Shown piece by piece: positions 1 through 11,053 of a stretch of 45,715 nt of DNA (its first letter is position 1; every line of letters begins with the position of its first letter). The notes under the pieces were generated by a model, which did no database searches, was not told the origin of the DNA, and worked only from the letters and a program-made list of their open reading frames with translations. Location: positions 1 through 45,715 of the forward strand of contig JAJPKB010000374.1 of the NCBI GenBank assembly GCA_021323915.1, in the 5' to 3' direction. The position numbers and the translations under genes are program-made. This DNA comes from Chloroflexota bacterium. Lineage in GTDB: Bacteria; Chloroflexota; UBA6077; FW602-bin22; CADDYW01.

Positions 1-505
1 CCGAAGGTATAGCGTCAGTCTCCCTTATTTGTCACCAGGTTCCCGCTTGCCCCCTCGATTGACTATCCCTAATCAGCCGACCCACCGGCCAACTATGTGA
101 TGCTTCCGCGGCGCGTCGTTGGTTTGTGGTGAGCGTTGCTTTGAGCGATACTCCCGGGTTGTGTCTCTCTCAGATCACCCAGGGGATGGCCGTGCCGGTG
201 TCGACTCTATAAATTCGATCCAAGCCGAGCAGGCAGGCACACATTCTAACCTTATACCGCATCGTGGCCATGAGAGACTATTAGACAGCATTCCGTCTGG
301 TAGGTGCAGGCGTCGATGTCCTCGTATTCACCAAACAGTTCGTGCTTGCACCTTATGCGCTGTTCTGATGACTTGACGGGCAGTCCGGGGATGAGGTCGG
401 GAGGAAATGTCCTTCAGGGCATGCAGAGTATCCCCGTCACGAGATCACGCTATCGGGAGAGCAATTGTCTTGATTGTCAAGGGTGTGGGAACGGATTCGT
501 TAGTG
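1..505. other. No intact gene; IS110 3' flank
   Basis: I see no reading frame here with a believable start, ribosome site and codon bias. A plus-strand stretch around 235-370 reads like a decayed coding segment (for example AGVDVLVFTKQF) but has in-frame stops, and I could not assign it to a family. No tRNA, rRNA or repeat array is visible. Part of this stretch next to position 505 probably belongs to the right end of the IS110 element. IS110 ends lack clear inverted repeats, so the boundary cannot be fixed by eye. Confidence 0.4.
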
Positions 506-1690
<1,185 letters not shown>

Positions 1691-1724
1691 ACTCCGGGAT
1701 CTGACAATACGTAATGTGACAAGA

Positions 1725-1922
1725 TTCTTTCCGACCAAAGCGGCGGTGCCGGCGGCCGTGCGCGCGGCAGTTGCCAGGCGCTGACGGGCCTACGCCGAGG
1801 CGTTCGCGCTGACTCACGAAGATGCCCGTGGGCGCTCGAAGACGAGCGCCCGGGAGGCCGAGCTAGTCGAGCGTGCCCTCCGAGCCGCCGACACGCCGGC
1901 CTCGTCCCGGCCTAATCCCTAA
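1725..1922 (+). pseudogene. Unidentified gene remnant with in-frame stop
   Basis: One plus-strand frame reads through about 20 codons to a TGA at 1782-1784 and continues in the same frame for 45 codons to a TAA at 1920-1922. The second part has strongly GC-biased third positions (for example RAYAEAFALTHEDA and TSAREAELVERALR), which suggests genuine former coding sequence. It lacks a start and is interrupted, and the IS110 element lies immediately upstream, so it may be the tail of a gene cut by that insertion. It overlaps the end of the convergent dehydrogenase by about 11 bases. I do not recognise the family. Confidence 0.3.
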
Positions 1923-2958
1923 ATTCGCTCCAGTCGAACTCGACCGCGGTGTACTCGTCCTTCTTGTTGGTTAGGCCATCATAGGCCTCCTGGCAGCGGC
2001 GCGGCGAGAGGACGTGAGAGATCAGAGGGTCGACGATGAGCTGGCCGTGCTGGATCCAGCCGAGGATCTCCTCGTAGTTCCGACGGATCGTGAAGCGAGC
2101 GCGCTCGGTGTCGGCCGGGATCGGATAGGTCCACTCCAGCGCGCCGATCATGCGAATGGCCAGCAGATGGATCCGAGTGAGCATCGGCGTGACGTCGGCG
2201 GTCACCCGGGCCCGGGGGGAGCCAAGCAGGATTGTCTCGCCATGACGGCGGGTCATCTCAACTGCCTGCATGACCAATTCGGACTTGCCAATCGCCTCGA
2301 CGACAATCTCGGCGCCTTCGCCGTCCCCGCTCCATTCGCGCACTGCGGCGATCGGATCTCCCTCGGCCGAGTTGTAGACTTCGCGGATGCTGCAAGACCG
2401 TGCGACTTCGAGCCGCTTCGCCGAGACATCGAGGGCCAATACCCGGGCGCCGGCCAGTTGGAAAAGCTGAGCCGCGAAGTTCCCGACGAGCCCCAGACCA
2501 ATCACGACGACACGATCGCCCGGTTGCACAGATGATGAGCGCAAGGCGGTGATCGACACCCCGGCCATCCGCGTCGCGACCGCCCGCCGACCGTCGATCT
2601 CCCGGGGGACCGGCAAGGCGAAGCGGGCGACGTTGGCACGGGTGAGCGAGCCGTGATGCGAAAAGGTGAGGATCCGATCGCCGACCTTGACGTTGTCGGT
2701 GTTCGGTCCCACCGCGACGACCTCGCCCAGGTGTCCATAGCCGGTGCGTCGGGGGTAAGGAGCCGGGCCTTGCGAGCGTACCTGGGGCATTTGAGCAACC
2801 AGATCAGTAAAGCCAGCGCCTTCGGTGCCGGAGGAGATGATCGAATACTCCGCGCGAACGAGTGCCTCGCCTGGTTTCAGATCGCTCGGCGAGACGTCTT
2901 CTTCCGCCAGCACGACTTCATTGGGGCCAGTGAACAGCACATAATGGTTATGCATCAT
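1912..2958 (-). CDS. Medium-chain dehydrogenase/reductase (zinc-ADH-like)
   Basis: This 348-residue protein of the MDR superfamily probably oxidises a polyol or sugar alcohol with NAD(P). It has the GroES-like N-terminal domain (TGYGHLGEVVAVG) and a Rossmann nucleotide-binding segment GLGLVGNFAAQLF near residues 153-165. The position that normally holds the catalytic-zinc cysteine reads SIISSGTE, and the four-cysteine structural zinc lobe is absent. It therefore looks like the zinc-free 'SSGTE' branch rather than a classical alcohol dehydrogenase. The start is ATG 2958 (or 2955), with GAGGA just upstream. It follows the enolase-superfamily gene after 16 bases, almost certainly as one operon. 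The substrate is not predictable; context suggests sugar-acid catabolism. Confidence 0.85.
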   Translation of the reverse strand: MMHNHYVLFTGPNEVVLAEEDVSPSDLKPGEALVRAEYSIISSGTEGAGFTDLVAQMPQVRSQGPAPYPRRTGYGHLGEVVAVGPNTDNVKVGDRILTFSHHGSLTRANVARFALPVPREIDGRRAVATRMAGVSITALRSSSVQPGDRVVVIGLGLVGNFAAQLFQLAGARVLALDVSAKRLEVARSCSIREVYNSAEGDPIAAVREWSGDGEGAEIVVEAIGKSELVMQAVEMTRRHGETILLGSPRARVTADVTPMLTRIHLLAIRMIGALEWTYPIPADTERARFTIRRNYEEILGWIQHGQLIVDPLISHVLSPRRCQEAYDGLTNKKDEYTAVEFDWSEFRD

Positions 2959-2974
2959 CGATTCCTCGTTCTTC

Positions 2975-4090
2975 TCAAGTCTCGGTCGCCAGGGCCGCGA
3001 TGCCCTCCCGCTTGAGCTCGATTCCGAGTCCGGGACCGTCCGGGATCGCTAGCATCCCTTCGTCGTCGAGAACGAAAGGCGCTGCCAGGATATCCTCGAT
3101 CAGCGGCGAGGGCGTGATGTATTCCACCCACCGGGCGTTGGGTAAAGCGGAGACCAGTTGCAGATCTGCTGCGAGACCGACGCCGGTGTTGAAGCCGTGG
3201 GGCACGAGCAGGACGTTGTGGTCGTAGGCCAGCCAGCCGATGCGCCGCGCCTCGGATAGTCCCCCGACTTTGGTAACGTCGGGCTGGATGATATCGACGG
3301 CACCAGTCTCGAGCCAAGGGCGAAAACTCTGACGTCTGGTCAGCACTTCGCCCGCACTGACAAAGATCGACGCCGCTCGGCGCAGCTCGCGGTAATCGTC
3401 GATCTGGTCGGGTTGCAGCGCCTCCTCGAACCAGACGATTCCGTAGCTCGCCAGCATCTCGGCGGTCCGCAGTGCCCACTTCAGCCCGTGTGGCCAGAAC
3501 TGTTGAGACGCGCCCGGATCCACCATCAGCTCCCCAGCATCGCCGACCGTTTCGCGTGCGGTCTTCACGAGCAGCTCGTCGTAGGCATCGCTTTGACGAC
3601 CGAACGGTCCCCAGCCCAGCTTGAAGGCACGGAAGCCGCGTGCCATCGCTGCCTGCAAGGTGTCCCGCAGCCGCCCTGGCTCGGCAAAGATGAGTGAGGC
3701 ATAGGGTTTGATCTTCTCCCGGTATCTGCCTCCCATCAGGCGCCCGATCGGCTGTTCAGTATATTGTCCTAAAATGTCCCAAAGCGCGATGTCGATGCCG
3801 CTGATCGCGTGGGTGACGGTACCGCCCCGCCCCTGCCAGTAGGTCGATTGGTGCAGCTTCTCCGAGACGCGCTCCGGCTCGATCGCGATCTCTCCGAGGA
3901 AGAGCGGCTCCAGGAGTTTCAGAGCAGCATCGACCAGGCCTTTTGTCGTGTAGCAGCTTCCTCGGCCGACCAGGCCGACGTCGGTGTGAACCTCAACAAG
4001 TGTGTCGGTGTTGCTGCTCAAGGCGCGGGTGCGACTCCGCATCAATCCGATGGTGCGGATCTCGGTGATGCGTGGGGTAGCGGAACTCAC
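2975..4090 (-). CDS. Mandelate racemase/muconate lactonizing enzyme family protein
   Basis: This 371-residue enolase-superfamily enzyme probably dehydrates or epimerises an acid sugar by Mg-assisted abstraction of the alpha proton. Likely active-site residues in order are Lys157 (AFKLGWG), metal ligands Asp191 (MVDPG), Glu222 (WFEEAL) and Glu248 (SAGEVL), and a mandelate-racemase-style Asp271/His298 pair (QPDVTK and PHGFNTG). These are assigned by eye. The start is GTG 4090, preceded at good spacing by GGAGG. It leads a two-gene minus-strand operon with the MDR dehydrogenase and is divergent from the DUF255-led operon across about 90 bases. The exact substrate (for example galactonate, fuconate or rhamnonate type) cannot be told from sequence alone. 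Confidence 0.87.
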   Translation of the reverse strand: MSSATPRITEIRTIGLMRSRTRALSSNTDTLVEVHTDVGLVGRGSCYTTKGLVDAALKLLEPLFLGEIAIEPERVSEKLHQSTYWQGRGGTVTHAISGIDIALWDILGQYTEQPIGRLMGGRYREKIKPYASLIFAEPGRLRDTLQAAMARGFRAFKLGWGPFGRQSDAYDELLVKTARETVGDAGELMVDPGASQQFWPHGLKWALRTAEMLASYGIVWFEEALQPDQIDDYRELRRAASIFVSAGEVLTRRQSFRPWLETGAVDIIQPDVTKVGGLSEARRIGWLAYDHNVLLVPHGFNTGVGLAADLQLVSALPNARWVEYITPSPLIEDILAAPFVLDDEGMLAIPDGPGLGIELKREGIAALATET

Positions 4091-4126
4091 GATATCCTCC
4101 CATCTCGTGCTGGATCCGGTGGCGAA

Positions 4127-4155
4127 TATAGTAGCACAGCGGGAGGTGCTATAAT
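4127..4155 (+). promoter_or_regulatory. Possible promoter for DUF255-led operon
   Basis: A consensus -10 hexamer TATAAT lies at 4150-4155 in the short divergent intergenic region. The hexamer 17 bases upstream (TATAGT, 4127-4132) is a poor -35. The start codon at 4183 would give a leader of about 20 bases containing GGAGGAGG. The minus-strand operon must be read from the same gap; a TATATT on that strand near 4125-4130 is a candidate -10. Confidence 0.35.
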
Positions 4156-4182
4156 CCTCCGGATATGCACGGAGGAGGCATC

Positions 4183-6237
4183 ATGGCCACGGCCAATCGC
4201 TTGATTAACGAGACGAGTCCGTATTTGCGGCAGCACGCCTACAATCCGGTGGACTGGTATCCTTGGGGGGAAGAGGCGCTCGAGCGGGCACGGAAGGAGA
4301 ACAAGCCGATTCTCCTGAGCATTGGCTACGCGGCCTGCCATTGGTGCCATGTCATGGAGCACGAGTCGTTCGAGGATCCCGTCACCGCCGGGCTAATGAA
4401 TGATAACTTTGTTTCGATCAAGGTCGATCGCGAAGAGCGCCCCGATCTCGATTCAATCTATATGGACGTCGTTCAGGCGATGACCGGTGCCGGTGGCTGG
4501 CCGATGACCGTCTTCCTGACCCCGGATCTGGTGCCCTTTTACGCCGGCACCTACTTTCCGCCGGTCGATCGGTCGGGTATGCCAAGCTTTCGCCGCGTTC
4601 TGCTCGGCGTGGCCGAAGCCTGGCAGAAGCGCCCGGATGAGGTCGCTCGCACGGTGGCCCAGGTCACCGACTACGTGCGCGACCGCAGGCTGCCCACTGC
4701 CGGGGCGCAGATCCTCAACCCTGATTTGCTCGACCGAGCAGCGCAGTCGATCGTCCAGCAGTTCGATCCCCTCAATGGTGGATTCGGTCGCGCGCCCAAG
4801 TTTCCCCAGCCGATGGCGCTTGAATACCTGCTGCGTTACCATCTACGGACGGGCGACGCGATGGCGCTGCACGTTGTCGAGCGAACCCTCCAGCGCATGG
4901 CACGGGGTGGCATCTACGATCAGCTTGGCGGGGGTTTTCACCGCTACGCGGTCGACGCGATCTGGCTGGTTCCCCACTTCGAGAAGATGCTCTACGACAA
5001 TGCTCAGCTTGCCCGGGTCTACCTGGTGGCACACCAGGTAACCGGCAATCCTTTCTATCGCCGAATCGTCGAAGAAACCCTCGATTACGTTCTTCGCGAG
5101 ATGACCCATCCCGAGGGGGGCTTCTATGCGACCCAGGATGCTGACAGCGAAGGCGAAGAGGGAAAGTTCTACGTCTGGACGGCCGATGAGATCGACGCGG
5201 TGCTCGGTGAGAGTGATGCTGAGCTCTTCAAGCTCGCCTACGGCGTGACGGAAGGGAGCAACTGGGAAGGTAAAAACATTCTGCTCCTCGATCGCACTGT
5301 CGAAGAGGTCGCGACGAGCGCCGGAATCTCGGTCGAGGCGGCACGAGCAGCGCTCGAGCGAGGGCGGAAGGTCCTCTTCGAGCGGCGTGCCCAGCGGGTT
5401 TGGCCGGGGCGCGACGAGAAGATCCTGACCGCGTGGAATGGTCTCATGATTCGCGCCTTCGCCGAAGCTGCCCGTGCGCTTGATCGCGACGATTACCGAG
5501 TGGCAGCGATCCGGGCGGCTGATTTCATTCTGCATAAGCTTGGTCAGAACGGGCGACTGCTTCGCACCTACAAAGACGGCGTCGCCAAGCTGAATGGCTA
5601 TCTCGAAGATTACGCCAACCTCGCCGATGGTCTGCTCGCCCTCTACGCGGCAACTTTTGACGTGCACTGGTTTAGCGAAGCACAGCGATTGACCGAGGCT
5701 ATGGTCACCTGGTTCTGGGATGACACGGTCGGTGGCTTCTATGACACCAGTCACGATCACGAGGCGTTGCTGACCCGTCCCCGCGACCTCTACGATAACG
5801 CCACGCCGGCTGGTAACTCGGTGGCCGCCGAGGTGATGCTGCGCTTGGCGAGCTACCTGGGCGACGACACCCTCCGCCAGCGCGCTCGGCAGATCCTGGC
5901 TCCGCTTGCCGAGGCCATGGCCGACCACGCCCTGGCCTTTGGCCGCCTCGTGTGTGCGCTGGACCTCTACCTGGCTGATGGCCGTGAAGTGGTGATCGTC
6001 GGGGACCCACGAGATACCGATACCCGGGCGCTGCTCGACGTCGTCAATCGTCGCTACCGTCCGCATCTCACGCTTGCGCTCGCCCGCGCCACCGACGATC
6101 CCGCAGTCCAGATTATCCCGCTGCTGCGGGATCGCCCGATGCTTGACGGCAAGGCGACAGCCTACGTCTGCCAGCATTTTACCTGCCAGCTTCCAAGCAC
6201 GAAGCCAGTCGAGCTAGCGCGACAGCTCGGTGATTAG
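4183..6237 (+). CDS. DUF255 thioredoxin-domain protein (YyaL/SSP411 family)
   Basis: This 684-residue protein has an N-terminal thioredoxin-like domain and an (alpha/alpha)6-barrel-like C-terminal region related to N-acylglucosamine 2-epimerases. The hallmark [14 protein letters not shown], containing a CxxC pair, lies about residues 50-63. [16 protein letters not shown] near the N-terminus and [13 protein letters not shown] are also family signatures. I chose ATG 4183 over an in-frame ATG at 4165 because GGAGGAGG sits just ahead of 4183. Length is normal for the family, whose biochemical role is not established. It is the first gene of a plus-strand run: the next start is 17 bases after its stop. 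An antisense ORF across it is a shadow. Confidence 0.93.
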   Translation: MATANRLINETSPYLRQHAYNPVDWYPWGEEALERARKENKPILLSIGYAACHWCHVMEHESFEDPVTAGLMNDNFVSIKVDREERPDLDSIYMDVVQAMTGAGGWPMTVFLTPDLVPFYAGTYFPPVDRSGMPSFRRVLLGVAEAWQKRPDEVARTVAQVTDYVRDRRLPTAGAQILNPDLLDRAAQSIVQQFDPLNGGFGRAPKFPQPMALEYLLRYHLRTGDAMALHVVERTLQRMARGGIYDQLGGGFHRYAVDAIWLVPHFEKMLYDNAQLARVYLVAHQVTGNPFYRRIVEETLDYVLREMTHPEGGFYATQDADSEGEEGKFYVWTADEIDAVLGESDAELFKLAYGVTEGSNWEGKNILLLDRTVEEVATSAGISVEAARAALERGRKVLFERRAQRVWPGRDEKILTAWNGLMIRAFAEAARALDRDDYRVAAIRAADFILHKLGQNGRLLRTYKDGVAKLNGYLEDYANLADGLLALYAATFDVHWFSEAQRLTEAMVTWFWDDTVGGFYDTSHDHEALLTRPRDLYDNATPAGNSVAAEVMLRLASYLGDDTLRQRARQILAPLAEAMADHALAFGRLVCALDLYLADGREVVIVGDPRDTDTRALLDVVNRRYRPHLTLALARATDDPAVQIIPLLRDRPMLDGKATAYVCQHFTCQLPSTKPVELARQLGD

Positions 6238-6254
6238 CGCCGCAAGGAGGAGAG

Positions 6255-7247
6255 GTGCTGAAAGCTCTCTACATTCTGAGATCTGATCGCTTCGAGCTCG
6301 TTTATGGTCCGGAGGAGCGTGCCGAGATTGACAAGCTGGTCGACGTCTATGCGCCCCCCCAATCTGCGGAGTCGGTCCGGGGCAATCCGCGGATCCTGGC
6401 CGATGCCGAGGTGATCCTGTCCGGATGGGGCGCGCCGGTTCTAGATGCCGCGTTCCTCGCCGCTGCACCCAAGCTCAAGGCTTTCTTTTACGGAGCTGGC
6501 TCGATCAAAGCCATCGTCACCGACGCTTTCTGGGATCGTGGCATCGTCATGACCAGCGCCTACGCTGCCAATGCGGTGCCGGTCGCCGAGTTCACCCTTT
6601 CCCAGATTCTCTATTCGCTCAAACGCGGCTGGTATTTCGCGACGACGATCAAATGCGAGCGGCGTTGGGTCACCAAAGCGACGGTGCCGGGAGGCTACGG
6701 GAGCACGGTCGGCCTTATCTCCTTGGGGATGGTTGGCCGGCGCGTTCGGGAGCTGCTCAAGGCGTTTGATCTCGCGGTCTTGGCCTATGACCCTTTCCTC
6801 ACTCCGGACATGGCGCGTGAGCTCGACGTTGAGCGATGCTCGCTCGAGGATATCTTCCGACGGGCAGACGTCGTTTCCTTGCACACCCCCTGGCTCAAAG
6901 AGACCGAGGGCATGATCACTGGCGCCCACCTGGCGTCGATGAAGCCGAACGCGACCTTCATCAACACTTCGCGTGGGGCGATCGTGCGGGAGAGCGAGCT
7001 GATCGAGGTGCTCCAACGCCGCCCGGACCTCTGGGCGATCCTCGACGTTACTTATCCGGAGCCGCCGGTCCCCGGTTCGCCGCTGTATCTGCTGCCGAAC
7101 GTCGTGCTCACCCCCCACATTGCCGGAGCCATGGATGGCGAGTGCCGGCGGCTTGGTCGCTATACCGTCGAAGAGTTGCGTCGCTATGTCAACGGCGAGC
7201 CGTTACGCTGGGCAATCACCCGAGAGAGGGAAGCTTTGCTGGCGTAG
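6255..7247 (+). CDS. D-isomer-specific 2-hydroxyacid dehydrogenase
   Basis: This 330-residue NAD(P)-dependent dehydrogenase probably interconverts a 2-keto acid and a D-2-hydroxy acid. The Rossmann fold signature [12 protein letters not shown] is near residues 153-164. The catalytic triad appears as Arg in NTSRGAIV (about 239), Glu in TYPEPP (about 268) and His in [11 protein letters not shown] (about 287). The start is GTG 6255, preceded by AGGAGGAG at 6245-6252. It sits 17 bases after the DUF255 gene and 41 bases before the flavin oxidoreductase gene, in one probable operon. The substrate is unknown; neighbouring uronide-type enzymes make a sugar-derived hydroxy acid plausible. Confidence 0.9.
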   Translation: MLKALYILRSDRFELVYGPEERAEIDKLVDVYAPPQSAESVRGNPRILADAEVILSGWGAPVLDAAFLAAAPKLKAFFYGAGSIKAIVTDAFWDRGIVMTSAYAANAVPVAEFTLSQILYSLKRGWYFATTIKCERRWVTKATVPGGYGSTVGLISLGMVGRRVRELLKAFDLAVLAYDPFLTPDMARELDVERCSLEDIFRRADVVSLHTPWLKETEGMITGAHLASMKPNATFINTSRGAIVRESELIEVLQRRPDLWAILDVTYPEPPVPGSPLYLLPNVVLTPHIAGAMDGECRRLGRYTVEELRRYVNGEPLRWAITREREALLA

Positions 7248-7288
7248 GTCGGACTATAACGAGTGACAATTTGGAGGACGGCGGGAAC

Positions 7289-8785
7289 ATGATCATCAAG
7301 CGTGTCGCGACCTTCAAGAGGCCGGCGGATTTCCAGGCCTACCTCGCCGAGCTAGGGATCGACCTCGCGTGTGACGATACCCTCGTGGTCGGCTCGGCGT
7401 CCCCTTTGTGGCAGCCCTTCGAGGTCTATGGTCGCCGGGTCGGTAATCGCTGGGCGACCCAGCCCATGGAAGGGTGGGATGGGACGACCGACGGCGGGGT
7501 CACCGAAAACGTCCTCCGTCGCTGGCGGCGGTTTGGCGAGAGCGGTGCCAAGCTGATCTGGGGGGGCGAAGCGATGGCAATCCGCCCGGAAGGTCGGGCC
7601 AACCCGAATCAGTTGATTATCAACGAAGAACATGCGGCAGACCTGGCCTTGCTGCGGGAAACACTACTGCGGTCCCATCAAGAGCACTTTGGCCGGGTGG
7701 ACGATCTGATCGTTGGTTTTCAACTCACCCACTCCGGACGCTACTGTCGCCCCTTCCCCGACCGCCGGCCGTGTCCCCGGGTCGCCTATCGCCACCCGAT
7801 CCTCGACGCCCGGGTCGGGGTCACCAGCGACGCCCCGGTCATCCCGGATGAGGAGATTCCCTCGCTCGTCGACGACTACGTCCAGGCAGCGCGGGTCGCC
7901 CGACGGGCAGGTGCCGACTTCGTTGACGTCAAGCATTGTCATGGCTACTTGCTCCACGAGTTCCTGAGTGCCCGCACCCGACCGGGTCCCTACGGGGGCT
8001 CATTCGAGAATCGGACGCGGCTCTTGCGGGAAATCATCGCCGGCATCCGCGCCGAGGTGCCGGATCTCTTGATCGGAGTGCGGCTGAGCGCGATCGATGT
8101 CGTTCCCTTCAAGCCGGATCCCGCTCTAACCAGTGGGAATAAGCTTGGCCCGGGCATCCCGGAAGATTTCTCGGCATGCTTGCCCTATCGCTATGGCTTT
8201 GGCGTCAATCCCGATAATCCGGTCGAATACGATCTGAGCGAAACCGTGCAGTTCCTATCCTTGCTCGAAGCGCTAGACATTCGCCTGGTTAACCTGAGCG
8301 CTGGGAGCCCTTACTACAATCCCCACATTCAGCGCCCGGCACTTTTTCCGCCGAGCGACGGCTACCAGCCACCAGAGGATCCGCTGGTCGGCGTCGCTCG
8401 CCAGATCAATGTTGTCAAGCAACTGAAGGCTCAGTTCCCGCGCCTGACGATCGTCGGCTCGGGCTACTCCTATCTGCAGGAATATCTCCCGCTGGTCGCC
8501 CAGCACTACCTCCGGGCCGGCCACGTCGATGCGGTGGGCCTCGGACGCATGCTGCTCGCCTATCCACAAATCATGGCGGAGGCGACCAGTAAAGGGAAGG
8601 TTGAACGACGGCAACTCTGTCGGACCTTCAGCGATTGCACGACCGCACCGCGCAATGGTCTGGTCAGTGGCTGCTATCCGCTCGACCATTTTTATAAGGA
8701 CTCGGAAAGTGCGCTCAAGCTCAAAGAACTAAAGGAGAGAGGCGTTAGTCCAGCGTTGGGAGGTGCTGGTGGTGGCAAAGGGTAA
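7289..8785 (+). CDS. Old Yellow Enzyme-like NADH:flavin oxidoreductase
   Basis: This 498-residue protein carries an FMN-dependent Old-Yellow-Enzyme TIM barrel. Diagnostic segments are [11 protein letters not shown] (about residues 145-155), [13 protein letters not shown] (about 215-227), [14 protein letters not shown], and a late phosphate-binding stretch [14 protein letters not shown]. The C-terminal region has three cysteines (CRTFSDC, then C near 462) reminiscent of the 2,4-dienoyl-CoA reductase iron-sulfur motif, but their spacing is not the standard four-cysteine pattern. The ATG at 7289 is preceded by GGAGGACGG; an upstream extension in the same frame runs inside the previous gene and was rejected. 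It overlaps the start of the SDR gene. The substrate is not predictable. Confidence 0.88.
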   Translation: MIIKRVATFKRPADFQAYLAELGIDLACDDTLVVGSASPLWQPFEVYGRRVGNRWATQPMEGWDGTTDGGVTENVLRRWRRFGESGAKLIWGGEAMAIRPEGRANPNQLIINEEHAADLALLRETLLRSHQEHFGRVDDLIVGFQLTHSGRYCRPFPDRRPCPRVAYRHPILDARVGVTSDAPVIPDEEIPSLVDDYVQAARVARRAGADFVDVKHCHGYLLHEFLSARTRPGPYGGSFENRTRLLREIIAGIRAEVPDLLIGVRLSAIDVVPFKPDPALTSGNKLGPGIPEDFSACLPYRYGFGVNPDNPVEYDLSETVQFLSLLEALDIRLVNLSAGSPYYNPHIQRPALFPPSDGYQPPEDPLVGVARQINVVKQLKAQFPRLTIVGSGYSYLQEYLPLVAQHYLRAGHVDAVGLGRMLLAYPQIMAEATSKGKVERRQLCRTFSDCTTAPRNGLVSGCYPLDHFYKDSESALKLKELKERGVSPALGGAGGGKG

Positions 8786-9551
8786 GAAGGTGGCGCTCAT
8801 CACTGGCGGTAGCCGGGGCATCGGGCTTGGCATCGCGCGGTGCCTGGCGCAAGAGGACTGGAACCTGGCGATTTGCGGACAGCGCCCCGCCGAGGCGGTC
8901 CGCGATGTCGTTCACGAGCTGAGCGGAGGTGGCAGCGAAGTCTTGTATTGCCAGGCCGACGTGAGTAACCGGGCCGACCGGGCACGGCTGATCGAGATGG
9001 TCCGGGAACGATTTGGCCGGCTGAACGCCCTGATCAACAACGCCGGTATGGCTCCCCGGCGACGTGCCGACATTCTCGAGGCGAGCGAGGAGAGCTTCGA
9101 AGAGATCATCCGAGTTAATCTCCAGGGACCATACTTTCTCACCCAGGCCGTCGCCAACTGGCTGATCGCGCAAGGACAAGAAAACAAGAGCTTTTCCGGT
9201 AGTATTGTCAATATCTCGTCGGTCTCGGCGACAGTGGCTTCAATCAATCGTGGCGACTACTGCATCAGCAAGGCCGGTGTCAGCATGGCCACCCGGCTCT
9301 GGGCGGTGCGTCTGGCCGAGTTTGGCATTCCCGTTTACGAGGTCCGGCCGGGGATCATCAAGACTGACATGACCGCCGCGGTGCAGGAACGATATGATCG
9401 GCTGATTCGTGAAGGCCTCCTCTTGCAGTCACGCTGGGGCTTGCCAGGGGATGTCGGGAAGGCGGTCGCGATGCTCTTGCGTGGCGACCTGTCCTATTCG
9501 ACTGGTCAGGTGCTGCTCGTCGATGGCGGCCAAACGATAGGAAGACTGTAG
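8769..9551 (+). CDS. SDR-family oxidoreductase (FabG-like)
   Basis: This short-chain dehydrogenase/reductase of about 260 residues has the nucleotide motif TGGSRGIG near the N-terminus, the structural NNAG, a catalytic serine in NISSVSA and the YCISK tyrosine-lysine pair about residue 165. The C-terminal VDGG is usual for 3-ketoacyl-ACP-reductase-like SDRs. It starts inside the end of the preceding gene, so translation is probably coupled. In-frame GTG codons lie at 8763, 8769 and 8772. GGGAGG at 8758-8763 makes 8769 or 8772 likelier than 8763. In this operon it probably oxidises a sugar or polyol intermediate rather than acting in fatty-acid synthesis. Confidence 0.88.
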   Translation: MVAKGKKVALITGGSRGIGLGIARCLAQEDWNLAICGQRPAEAVRDVVHELSGGGSEVLYCQADVSNRADRARLIEMVRERFGRLNALINNAGMAPRRRADILEASEESFEEIIRVNLQGPYFLTQAVANWLIAQGQENKSFSGSIVNISSVSATVASINRGDYCISKAGVSMATRLWAVRLAEFGIPVYEVRPGIIKTDMTAAVQERYDRLIREGLLLQSRWGLPGDVGKAVAMLLRGDLSYSTGQVLLVDGGQTIGRL

Positions 9552-9570
9552 TGTTACGGCCTGATTGAAC

Positions 9571-9643
9571 TGGCGAGGGCGCAGAGAATACTAAGGAAAT
9601 ATCGATTCTTTTTTCTCCGCGTCCTCTGCGTCTCTGCGGTGAT
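9571..9643. repeat. Intergenic 'CTCTGCGTCTCTGCGG'-type repeat
   Basis: Between the SDR and hydrolase genes lies a segment with GCGCAGAGAA on one side and CGCGTCCTCTGCG followed by TCTCTGCGGTG on the other. Its minus-strand translation gives the ITAETQRTRR string that is spuriously annotated in many genomes carrying this dispersed repeat. It has internal short direct repeats (CTCTGCG) and a T-rich tract (TTCTTTTTTCT). Only one copy is present in this window, so dispersal here is inferred from recollection of similar elements elsewhere. Confidence 0.5.
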
Positions 9644-9679
9644 CTTCGAAGGGAATTTCAGAAGGGGGGATGAAACCGC

Positions 9680-11053
9680 ATGAACATTGAATCGACGATA
9701 ACTCTGGCCGGGCTGCAGCCAGCCTTGGAGCGACTTTTCGAGGCGTCCGCGAGTAAGATCCGCAAGCTCGATCGTCGTTGGAATCCCAAGCTTGGCACGC
9801 CGGTGTTTACCCGGAACGGCGAGTACACGACGCGAGGCTGGACGGAGTGGACCCAGGGATTTCAGTTTGGCTCGGCGCTCTATCAATATGAAGCGACCGG
9901 TGAACAGGAGTTCCTCGATCTGGGACGGCGCGGGATCCGGGAGGTGATGGCATCGCACGTCAGCCACGTGGGCGTCCACGATCACGGCTTTAACAACGTC
10001 AGTACTTACGGGAACCTGTGGCGCTTGATCCGCGAAGGCCGTGCCTCGACTGCAGAAAGCGACCTCGGAACCTGCGAGCTTGCCCTCAAGGTGTCGGGGG
10101 CGATTCAGGCGGCACGCTGGACCCGGATTGCCAACGACGGTGGCTTCATCTATTCGTTCAATGGCCCCCATTCCCTTTTCGTCGACACGATTCGCTCACT
10201 CCGCTCCCTTGCCCTGGCCCATCAGCTTGGCCATGCCCTGATGGGTGAAGGTGATCGAAGGATCTCACTCCTCGAGCGTCTGGTCCAGCACGCCACGGCT
10301 ACCGCGCGCTACAGCGTCTATTATGGCGAGGGCCGTGACGTCTACGACGTGGCCGGTCGGGTCGTGCACGAAGCGATCTTCAACGTGAACGACGGCACCT
10401 TCCGCTGTCCGAGCACCCAGCAAGGCTACTCTCCCTTTACGACCTGGACCCGTGGCCACGCCTGGGCGGTGCTCGGCTTCGCCGAGCTGCTCGAGTACGT
10501 GGCAACCCTCGGTGATGCCGATCTCGCCCTGGTGGGTGGCCGCCCGGCGGTGATTGCGCTGCTCGAGCGGGCGGCCCGGGTGACCAGCGACTACTACTTG
10601 GAATTTACCCCGTCCGATGGCATCCCTTACTGGGACACCGGTGCGCCCGGTCTCGCCTTCCTCGGCGATTACCGTTCGCGACCGGCCGATCCGTTCAATC
10701 CGTACGAGCCGGTCGATAGCTCGGCGGCGGCGATCAGCGCCCAGGGGCTGCTGCGCTTAGGAAGGTATCTCCGCGGTCAAGGCGATTCACACGGCGAGCG
10801 CTATTGGCAAGCTGGCCTCACCGTTGTACGAACGCTGCTCAGTGAGCCCTATCTTTCGACCGATCCGAATCACGAAGGGCTGCTGCTTCACGTGATCTAT
10901 CATCGACCGAACGGCTGGGATTACGTCCCGCCGGGTGCCAAGGTGCCCCGGGGCGAATCGGCGATGTGGGGCGACTACCATCTCCGCGAACTCGCGGTGA
11001 TGCTCTGGCGCGAGGCCAGAGGTGCGCCGTACCTCACATTTTTCGGTCCATAG
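9680..11053 (+). CDS. GH88-like unsaturated glucuronyl hydrolase
   Basis: This 457-residue predicted (alpha/alpha)6-barrel hydrolase resembles unsaturated glucuronyl hydrolases (GH88/GH105 clan), which remove the unsaturated uronic acid left by polysaccharide lyases. Family-like segments are HDHGFNNVSTYG (about residues 98-110), NDGTFRCPSTQQG and TTWTRGHAWAVLGFAE (about 240-270), and PYWDTGAPG. The start ATG 9680 is preceded by a G-rich Shine-Dalgarno. No signal peptide is evident, suggesting a cytoplasmic enzyme acting on imported oligosaccharides. It ends the plus-strand catabolic run, separated from the SDR gene by 128 bases holding the repeat. The activity is inferred from fold and context; I did not confirm both catalytic aspartates. 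Confidence 0.8.
   Translation: MNIESTITLAGLQPALERLFEASASKIRKLDRRWNPKLGTPVFTRNGEYTTRGWTEWTQGFQFGSALYQYEATGEQEFLDLGRRGIREVMASHVSHVGVHDHGFNNVSTYGNLWRLIREGRASTAESDLGTCELALKVSGAIQAARWTRIANDGGFIYSFNGPHSLFVDTIRSLRSLALAHQLGHALMGEGDRRISLLERLVQHATATARYSVYYGEGRDVYDVAGRVVHEAIFNVNDGTFRCPSTQQGYSPFTTWTRGHAWAVLGFAELLEYVATLGDADLALVGGRPAVIALLERAARVTSDYYLEFTPSDGIPYWDTGAPGLAFLGDYRSRPADPFNPYEPVDSSAAAISAQGLLRLGRYLRGQGDSHGERYWQAGLTVVRTLLSEPYLSTDPNHEGLLLHVIYHRPNGWDYVPPGAKVPRGESAMWGDYHLRELAVMLWREARGAPYLTFFGP

Noticed and set aside
4843-6177. 444-residue minus-strand ORF inside the DUF255 gene
   Set aside because: It is antisense to a well-supported gene; long opposite-strand ORFs are common in GC-rich DNA.
6836-7288. 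N-terminal extension of the OYE-like gene
   Set aside because: It lies within the preceding dehydrogenase gene in another frame; the ATG at 7289 has a good ribosome site.
9554-10171. 205-residue minus-strand ORF containing an AETQRTRR string
   Set aside because: It is antisense to the GH88-like gene, and the distinctive string comes from an intergenic repeat.
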